This document shows, one piece after another, positions 57,670-64,000 of a stretch of 64,000 nt of DNA (its first letter is position 1; every line of letters begins with the position of its first letter). The position numbers were made by a program, and so were the translations under genes. Source of the DNA: Guillardia theta CCMP2712 (lineage: Eukaryota; Cryptophyceae; Pyrenomonadales; Geminigeraceae); contig NW_005434495.1 of the NCBI RefSeq assembly GCF_000315625.1, positions 1 through 64,000 of the forward strand, in the 5' to 3' direction. The notes under the pieces were generated by a model. That model searched no databases. It saw only the letters and a program-made list of their open reading frames with translations, and was not told the origin of the DNA.

Positions 57670-57981
57670 CTTCTTCCTCCTCTCGTCTCCTTACCGTCTG
57701 CTCAGGGACGTGCTCCACCCACACTCCTGCGAACCTGCGGAAGTTCTTCAAACTATGCTTTTTTAACTTAACTTTGAGTAAAGGCTAGTGCCGCAGCTTT
57801 GGTGCTCGGAGCTACCCGGTGACCGTACGGCCTGAGGCAAACTATCCCCGACTATGAGTAAAAGATCCCCGACTTTGAGTGAACTTATCCGATGATCGGC
57901 CGCTGGCCCGGCCGGGCCGGACTCCGACCTGATACCGGGCCCGGGCTAACTTACAAGCTTTTTCATTTTACTGTCATGACT
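57670..57981. promoter_or_regulatory. Promoter region with CTTAACTTTGAGTAAA and CCGGGCC clusters
   Basis: About 57764-57783 reads TAACTTAACTTTGAGTAAAG; a 16-nt core is identical to that near 11.73 kb. Two related copies, CTATGAGTAAAAG and CTTTGAGTGAAC, follow within 100 nt. Farther on are GGCCCGGCCGGGCCGG (about 57904) and CCGGGCCCGGGC (about 57935). This is the most complete version of the module in the window. Confidence 0.6.
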
Positions 57982-59132
57982 TCAAGGCTTATGTAGGATT
58001 AATACCTCAGCTTTGAGGTCCGGAAACTCTGATTGCTCCAACCACCAGCTGTTGAATTCATGTTTCGAGCCTGCTTTCCCTCCGGCTTGACTCGATTCGT
58101 TCATGGTCTCAGCAATCTGATTCAAGACAACCCTAGAATGCTGCATCACATCAGCAAATATCATGACAGCTCCCTTCTTTGCTTTTTGCGCTAGAAAACT
58201 GTAAAACTCCCAACCTGTTCTCCAATTCAGTGATAGTGAATATCATTCAGATTCCTGCAAACCAGTTTTCTTTGCCTTGTCCGAAGTTTCATTTGCGACA
58301 TATGAGAAGATGAAGAGGTCATAAGTGTTTGCAGCAAGAAAGAGACGCTTGTTTGCATCATGATGCCTCCCAGCGGTCGCATCACAATGTTCGAATGAAA
58401 GCGCGATATCGTTACCCATCAATTCCTAGGGGTTTGAACTCATCAAATACTTCACCAACGACGGGGTTTCAACCTGTAGGGTAGGAAGATTTCTCCGCCA
58501 GCTTCTTTCGTTGTCATAAAGAACGCATTGAACGGTTGCATCCTTCTTTGCATCGATACCAAAACCAAGATAATTTCGATTTGCCCAGAATAGTCCGCTG
58601 ACATCCGTTCCTTTCAAAATCAAAGATAAATTGAGAGCAATCACAAGAGACTGCGCGCTGCTTGCAAGCATCTCCAAGTCGAGAACACGAACTTGCCTGG
58701 TCCACCGCCGATGGAAGCGACTCGCAGAAGAGGTTTTGACGACATGCTTTTGGTCAAGGATTTCTGTAGAGCCGACCGAAGATCAGGCACGACCGACGAG
58801 TTTGGATTGAGAATATTTCCCACAATCGAGTACAACAAGAGTCCCCGTCGCTCAAACTTGGTGCTGTAGTAGAGATGATGCAGCGCTTCTCCGGAGAATT
58901 TGATCCCCTTGGTGTCCTGCCCGTGAGCTAAGTTTGCTAGTCTCTGCTTCGCTTCCATCATAGACTTCTCATTGATGCCCCCCTGTGCTCTACGCTCCAC
59001 ACTCTCCATCATCTGGAATCGACCTGTTGCAAACCACTCCAAGACATTCTCCGGAATTTTCAAGCAACTCCGTTTGAGCGTCTGAGCGATTGGAAGTTTG
59101 GCTGTCTTGCTTGTAACCTTGGTTCGGGTCAT
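57982..59132 (-). CDS. SAM-dependent methyltransferase-like protein
   Basis: From ATG 59132 (MTRTKVTSKTAKLPIAQT) the N-terminal part is helical and basic (RRAQGGINEKSMMEAKQRL, IKFSGEALHHLYYSTKF). The SAM-binding motif I is ASIGGGPGNSAQSLVIAL across an intron of about 32 nt. Later strands include VQCVLYDNERSWRRNL (motif II region), ALSFEHCDATAGRHHD, YDLFIFSYVANETSDKAK (motif IV-like region) and GAVMIFADVMQHSRV. It ends EVLILHKP at 57982. This fold is a Rossmann-type methyltransferase. I cannot assign a substrate; a family of unnamed eukaryotic methyltransferases with the order GGGPG, D-x-E-x-W fits. No targeting peptide is obvious. The window-facing side has the CCGGGCC promoter cluster downstream. 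Confidence 0.68.
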
Positions 59133-59707
59133 GATCTCTTATCTTGTTATGGCGTGACTTGAATAAAAAAAGCCTGCAAAGACAAAAGTCATGTAAATCC
59201 GATCAGATGCGACAGATGCAATGGAAGGGGGCTGATAGCTTTTTTGGCAGTGTTAGATCTTGCAAGCGTTGCTCAATAACCACGAAACTCCCAGCAAGAT
59301 GACAGAACAAGAGACACCTGCAAACAGTCTCTTCGTAACATCATCTCCCAATCTCTCTAGGGAATACATAGCCTATCTCGCCATCTGCCGCGGGCTTGCT
59401 CTGCTGTTCAGACTTGATCGCTAATGCGGGGGATAGAGTGCAAGGGGAAGGGTACTTGGGGAGTATTTGTACGAGGGTTTCGGTGTGGGGAATATCAAGA
59501 TAAGACTCAAATAAAAAAACGTAGGACAATTGTTCCCCAGTGATCCTGCTCCCCGACCGCAAAACTTGACGGATGCTTGAGATGGGAGGGAGGGGAGAGC
59601 AGAGGGGATGGGGAGGAATCAGCTGAGCCAAGGGGGTGTGGAACTGATACAGTCACGCTTTTGACAGTTTGCTCAATATGTGTTCATGTCCTAGTTTACA
59701 ATCAGAA
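59133..59707. other. Intergenic region, G-run tract
   Basis: No gene is seen. Between about 59430 and 59640 there are GGGG runs with GGGTACTTGGGGAGTATTTG and AAGGGGGTGTG, the same style as at 22 kb, 31 kb and 49 kb. Confidence 0.5.
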
Positions 59708-61081
59708 TCATTCCTGGTAGAGTTCAGGAAGAGCCGAGGAAACGCCTCCGTCAGCGATGAGGTTGACCTGGAAACATAATCGCTCAGCAGACACAGGAAC
59801 AAGAGAACTGAAGCGACGTAATGAACTCACGCGGCGACCGAGACGAAAGCCGCTGCCATCCCAGATCACCCAGCGAGAGCCGAGGTTGCCTATGCGGTAC
59901 CTCCTGCCGCTGATGTCAGAGAAAGCCACACAAGAATCGGCTGCTCTACCGCTGAGGGTTGCGGTAGCCTGACTTGGCCTTGAGATAAGCCTCCACCTGC
60001 ACCTCAGCTCACTGGAGGCCTGCACGCATAGACGCGCAGGTCACCGCATAGATGACGCCGGCATGGCAAACGACGACCACTCGCTGTCCGGGATGCTGCA
60101 CAAGCAACCTTACCCAGCTGATCCAATCCTCCTGCTCTCTTACGCACCTGCATTCGAACATAATCTAGCGCTGAGAAAACGCGGGGGAGCACCTGAAGGT
60201 GAGGTCAGAGGTGGGAGCAGGACGCCACAGACACTACCATGTCATCGGTCTCATACGAAGGGGGCAACAATCTTCGCTTGAGATATCCTGTGATCGCAAG
60301 CGCGTGAGGCAAGTCGAGTCATTTCAGAAATGGAGAAAAGAATGTATCAAAGAGGAAAAAGACGATCACCTGGCCACTTCTGCTGAACCTCTTCATATGT
60401 CAAACCTGCGCCCACGTCGATTTCTCGTCGTCACAGTATCATTCTTCTGCTTTACCTGACCATTCTCCAACGCTTCGCTCCCTGAATCTTTCATCTTCCA
60501 TGATCTGATGTGAGAAGAGTCAAAAATCAATACAAGCTAGAAGATGAAATTCGAGGGGCGCATCACCTTTCCTAGTCCAGCTTGTGAGGAGAGGATTTGA
60601 GCTGTCTGCTTTGCTCGCTTCATGTTGGAGGAATAAACTGCAAATCAGTGAGGCTCTTCATTTTTTCAGCATTCACCGTCACTTGCGCCGATGTCAGGAA
60701 TGCCGCCTCCCTCAGCCAACACCTGCGGTCCTCCTGACAGCCTGACAGCAAGCATGATCAGCACATCTCCCCTTTCCTCCAGGTGCGCTGCCACCTCAAA
60801 GCCGCCTGGACTGACTGAGCAACGCCGAGGCTGGAGAGCGACATGTCTGCTTGACCCTGCCACCTTCCCTCCGCGTTCCAGGTCGACTGTCCATGCCGAA
60901 CGAGAAGGATTTGGGTTGTCGGGCCTGTGGCCTGTTTGCTGCTACCGTCAGCAGATTTGTTCGACTTCGTCCGTTGCTGCGCAGACTCTTTGGAAGGCGA
61001 GAAGTTGACGTTGAAGTTGCGGCGAAGTCTGAATGCCCCGCGAGCAATATCAGAAACTTGTCCGTCTGGTCTTCTGTTCAT
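59708..61081 (-). CDS. Histidine-phosphatase/phosphoglycerate-mutase-like protein
   Basis: This is a histidine-phosphatase superfamily enzyme. From ATG 61081 there is an N-terminal basic leader (MNRRPDGQVSDIARGAF then RLRRNFNVNF) and a Ser/Lys-rich stretch. The catalytic motif is ILLVRHGQSTWNAEGRW, with QGQADMSLSSLG following, the phosphohistidine loop. Downstream exons give YSSNMKRAKQTAQILSS, FRERSVGEWSG, LTYEEVQQKWPG and VVVVCHAGVIYAV, the second His region. These are the four landmarks of the dPGM/TIGAR/SixA fold. The C-terminus has ALNRRYRIGN-like and VNLIADGGVSS segments. Substrate is not decidable: it could be mutase, fructose bisphosphatase-like or a phosphatase. The leader suggests an organelle. 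Small introns of about 45-60 nt separate the exons. Confidence 0.78.
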
Positions 61082-61146
61082 TCCAAAGCTACGGGAGTTG
61101 TTCTTGGAGGACTCTCTCTTTTCCTGCGCGCGAAAGTGATGTCATT

Positions 61147-62541
61147 TTATACAGCATGACCAAAAAGCACAAAAGGCTTGTCAAGTACCTGAGGCGGTGC
61201 TCGACGATACTGATTGAAGTTTAGCCGATTTTCTATCCCCGAGCTTTCAAGATCATCAAGAATTTTCTTAGTCAGCTCCATGTACTTGTCTCTCTCTGCT
61301 AATGGTTTGTCTTCCAAGGTGTCCTGCGCACTCATTTCATCACTTTCGACATCAAACTGCATGGAGTTTGGCGGTAAAATCCCATCATCATCGCCTGTTT
61401 GTACCAGTTCGCCCATTTCCTCATCCTCGTCGGATGAAAGAGGAATCTCTAAATCAATCACATCCTCTTTCATTACTTGCGATTCAAGGCTCGGGAAATT
61501 CGATACCGGGGGATTAACACGCTGAGCATACAAGTTGAGGAGAGTTTCAATCCTTTGTTGAAGGCCTTTCTCCCACTTGTCATAAGCATTTCGAATCTTC
61601 TTTAGTGATCGTGCACTCTCGCCTCTGCCACGGAGGTTTGACAGGTAAAACTCGCACATTTGGAGGAATTTGTGGGGACGACGAGCCTGGCGATTCTCCT
61701 TCGGCACATCTGACAAGTCTGCCTCCATCAACGGAGCTCTCACTACAACGCCATCTTCATCCACTGCCTCCAATGTGATTGAGCAGCTGTCAAGCTTGAG
61801 CTCGAGCGGTTTCAGCCTGTTTCCCATCGTCTTGGCGTAGGTGAGAGCCGCTGACTCGTTCTGAAACCTTCGAACGAGCAGCATCGGCGCACAAACGTCG
61901 CGCTCAACGATGATCCCAGCAATATTTGACAGCGCATTCTTGGTGGCCATGGCAACCTCTTGAATTCCTCTTTGGAACTCTGGAGTCCAGCTTTCTTCGC
62001 GCATCACCAGGAACACATTCCAACTCTCTGCTGCTTTCTTGTACTCGACAGTCGAGAGGTTCAGCGCCAGGGGTATCATGACGGCGACAGTTTGATTCAC
62101 CTCGTTTGCCACTCGTTGAAAATCCTCGAGCGTCAAACGCGGATAGACGCCCCCGCTGCAGATCTTCTGCCGGACATTCGGCGAGTTCAGTGCCAGCTGA
62201 GATTCCTGCGAATTATGAGAAGAGTCGAAGTGAGGGAGGAGGGACAGCACCTGGATGACCCTCCTTGAGATTCTCCAACAGATGTAAAACCCTTGGCCGT
62301 CATCTGCTCCTGCTGCGGCAGCTTCCTGGTAGCTGTTACTTGGATATAGCATCTTGGCACCCTTGCTCCTGGTGCATCGCGGCGAGGCTTCACAGCGAGG
62401 AAGCCGGTTCGCTCTCAACGATGAGAGAGAAACGTGCGAGACGGAATTAAAATGAATAGGACTGAAAACATCGACAAAGGACGTTGACGAGACTAGAAGC
62501 ACAAAGAGAATGTATTGGCGCAGAAGAAGTTTGCTGGACAT
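61147..62541 (-). CDS. Plastid-targeted protein of unknown function
   Basis: From ATG 62541 the protein starts with a signal peptide, LLLRQYILFVLLVSSTSFVDV, immediately followed by FSPIHFNSVSH, a Phe at the cleavage site and then a transit-like stretch: the plastid leader of red-lineage complex plastids. One intron of 45 nt (in frame) interrupts ISRRVIQ and ESQLALNSP. The body has KICSGGVYPRLTLEDFQRV, MIPLALNLSTVEYKKAAES, EFQRGIQEVAMATKNALS, ERDVCAPMLLVRRFQNES and TMGNRLKPLELKLDSCSI. The C-terminal third is acidic and polar (PLSSDEDEEMGELVQTGD) with a last helix and ends at TAA 61147. No catalytic motif is recognised. Start choice: an upstream in-frame ATG is absent; another candidate start near 62571 is not ATG. 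Confidence 0.65.
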   Translation of the reverse strand: MSSKLLLRQYILFVLLVSSTSFVDVFSPIHFNSVSHVSLSSLRANRLPRCEASPRCTRSKGAKMLYPSNSYQEAAAAGADDGQGFYICWRISRRVIQVLSLLPHFDSSHNSQESQLALNSPNVRQKICSGGVYPRLTLEDFQRVANEVNQTVAVMIPLALNLSTVEYKKAAESWNVFLVMREESWTPEFQRGIQEVAMATKNALSNIAGIIVERDVCAPMLLVRRFQNESAALTYAKTMGNRLKPLELKLDSCSITLEAVDEDGVVVRAPLMEADLSDVPKENRQARRPHKFLQMCEFYLSNLRGRGESARSLKKIRNAYDKWEKGLQQRIETLLNLYAQRVNPPVSNFPSLESQVMKEDVIDLEIPLSSDEDEEMGELVQTGDDDGILPPNSMQFDVESDEMSAQDTLEDKPLAERDKYMELTKKILDDLESSGIENRLNFNQYRRAPPQVLDKPFVLFGHAV

Positions 62542-63078
62542 TTGACGTTGTCCAAAGAAACTAATACACAAGAAAAAGGCACCAATACAAAGATAGGTTT
62601 CCCTTCATCAAAGAATATGCAAAATCTACCGAAGATGGGGAGGAGAAGGTGGAAAGGGGGAAGAGGGTTCAGCGATGCTTCGGACGCAACAGGAGCAATC
62701 GACCAAAAGGGTGGGAGAAGTTTTAGGAATCAGGAAGGGGAGGTTCCAGATGAGAGCGAGGAGATGATGGCAGGAGAGGGATGCTGAGGGAACAGGGAAG
62801 GCGGATGCTCTAAAGAGCAGGGGCGGGAGGAAGCGGAGGAGGGGCGAGGAGGATGCGGATCTTCTCTCATGGCGGATCCGCAGGGGCCATCATGGAGGGG
62901 GCTGGAGGTAAAAGAAGACTAAAAACTTTCGCAAACTAAACCTTGCACTGAACTAAACATGGAAGAACTTTTTCTCAGTTAAGTTTAGCAGGAGCCTCTC
63001 GATGGCTCAGGCAGTCTGCTATGTTTCCAACAAGAGACACTTGGAGACGCTTTCAAAACTTTTACTCCTTCCTAAAAC
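62542..63078. other. Intergenic region, promoter-like TTAAGTTTAG motifs
   Basis: The gap contains a GA-rich part (about 62620-62850) and, at about 62935-62995, AAACTAAACC and AGTTAAGTTTAGCAGG, an AT-rich motif pair resembling a TTAACTTTGAGT-type element but not identical. No gene is supported. An open frame from 62515 is a shadow of the plastid gene's leader. Confidence 0.4.
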
Positions 63079-63342
63079 TTACATATCCTCCTCCTCCTCC
63101 TCCTCCTCCGTCCTGCGACGCTTTCGAACCATGATGAAGCCTTCCTCCTCCACTGGCTTCGCGTCACTGTCCGCACTGCTCTCAGAGCTTGTGGTGTAGA
63201 GCTGATTGTTTGTGTCTGAAGTAGAACGTCAACTTTCGCTCGTTCCTTTGGCAGCTCAGCCTCTCATGCCCTTGGTCTCCTTCCCTTCCCTTCTCTCCCC
63301 TCCCTCCTGCCCGCCCGCCCCCCTCCTTCCTTCCTCGGGTAT

Positions 63343-63429
<87 letters not shown>

Positions 63430-64000
63430 CCCTTTCTAGTTTCTGGCCACATCCGGTTTCTTACCGTCTTGTATGATCTCCAAACTCCTGCACCCCTGGT
63501 ACACCAACCCGAGTATGGTAAGCCTACCAAGCTCCCCGTCTTCTTTCGGTTCCGTCCCATGTGCCTCCCCTAGGTCGATCTGATAAACCTCCGCCACCTC
63601 CTCCACTGCGCACTGCAGCAGTTTCCCTTCCATGCGGCTGCGAGGCCAGACGCCTACGAGAGGTGACAAGCAGGATGTGAGCAACAGGAGGCGACGAGGC
63701 GAGCCTACCAGACACGCGATAGCCCTCGGGCACGCTGAGACTCCAAGTAGCATGAAGCTTGACAAGCTCGAGAGACGCGTGGAAGAAACAGCTGCGAGAA
63801 GTCAGAGAAGGAGCAGACGAGAAGGAGGAAAACCTCAACGCTTGTCCTCGCTTCTCCGGTGATTCGACTCCCATAGACACGAAATTCAAGAACTTGCTCA
63901 ACTTCCTCCTCAACGCCACGAAGATGCGCATCACTACCTTCACGATCTGCTACTCTCTCAGCAATGCTGAGGTTCCCATCAGTCTGCGAACCTGCAGCTT
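63079..64000 (-). CDS. Gene truncated by the right edge, unrecognised
   Basis: The C-terminal part of a minus-strand gene. Traceable coding segments, from the right, are LRRKLSKFLNFVSMGVE, HASLELVKLHATWSLSVPEG (about 63.7 kb), WPRSRMEGKLLQCAVEEVAE, YQIDLGEAHGTEPKEDGEL and LTILGLVYQGCRSLEIIQDG. The next intron contains a CTGC repeat, and the last exon reads NNQLYTTSSESSADSD followed by an acidic and Arg-rich tail (FIMVRKRRRTEEEEEEDM) ending at TAA 63079. The acidic C-terminus with a basic patch suggests a nuclear protein. I do not recognise the family; the N-terminus lies beyond the window. Confidence 0.5.
63343..63431. repeat. CTGC tetranucleotide microsatellite
   Basis: About 22 perfect CTGC units (GCAG in minus orientation) inside an intron of the right-edge gene. 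Open frames through it (CLPACLPA, QAGRQAGR) are artefacts. Confidence 0.95.

Noticed and set aside
62515-62787. Plus-strand frame overlapping the plastid protein leader
   Set aside because: It runs antisense over the signal-peptide exon and then into GA-rich sequence; no coding character.
63206-63560. Cys-Leu-Pro-Ala and Gln-Ala-Gly-Arg repeat proteins
   Set aside because: They are translations of the CTGC microsatellite in an intron.

Overview
The window looks like nuclear DNA of a unicellular, flagellated alga with a complex (secondary) plastid, most likely a cryptophyte close to Guillardia theta. This is an inference. Three things support it. Genes are split by many short GT-AG introns, mostly about 45-60 nt. 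Several predicted proteins begin with a signal peptide followed directly by Phe (VECFLF, VDVFSP, and perhaps ACGFLY), the usual leader for red-lineage complex plastids. A ciliary dynein assembly factor (DNAAF4) is present. No rRNA, tRNA, CRISPR array or transposase was recognised. Gene models were built by hand splicing, so exon ends are predictions.

Layout, left to right. 1-13.9 kb: a CrtI-type carotenoid desaturase/isomerase (minus, 3' part missing), a conserved plastid-type protein of unknown function (plus), pantothenate synthetase (minus), a TDA3/DAO-like FAD oxidoreductase (plus), a secreted TPR-aspartyl beta-hydroxylase (minus) and an inositol polyphosphate kinase with C2 modules (plus). 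14-24 kb: an uncertain small gene, an intronless prolyl-tRNA synthetase with a leader, two unrecognised minus-strand genes, a 231-residue orphan, a PUFA-type fatty acid elongase and a glycosyltransferase-like protein. 24-36 kb: a PX-domain coiled-coil protein, a multi-repeat EsV-1-7 cysteine protein, a small acidic protein, a zinc-knuckle protein and a secretory EGF-fucosyltransferase. 36-48 kb: cohesin SMC1, DNAAF4, and a long gene that appears to fuse a plastid-targeted N-terminal region to a phosphate-carrier-like mitochondrial carrier family (MCF) domain. 49-64 kb: a cysteine-rich surface protein, a HEAT-like protein, a PKA-type kinase, a tiny zinc-ribbon protein, a SAM methyltransferase, a phosphoglycerate-mutase-like phosphatase, a plastid-targeted orphan and a gene truncated by the right edge.

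The genes do not form a pathway; this is ordinary eukaryotic gene order. Genes are tightly packed, with stop codons of convergent pairs sometimes only 10-120 nt apart. Divergent promoters hold recurring GC-rich CCGGGCC palindrome clusters, at three sites together with a CTTTGAGTAAA motif. Low-complexity tracts sit mainly in introns and intergenic gaps.

The most interesting signals are three predicted introns of only 19-20 nt that exactly restore reading frames, the plastid-leader/MCF fusion, the EsV-1-7 repeat protein, the IPK-C2 fusion, and the repeated promoter module.
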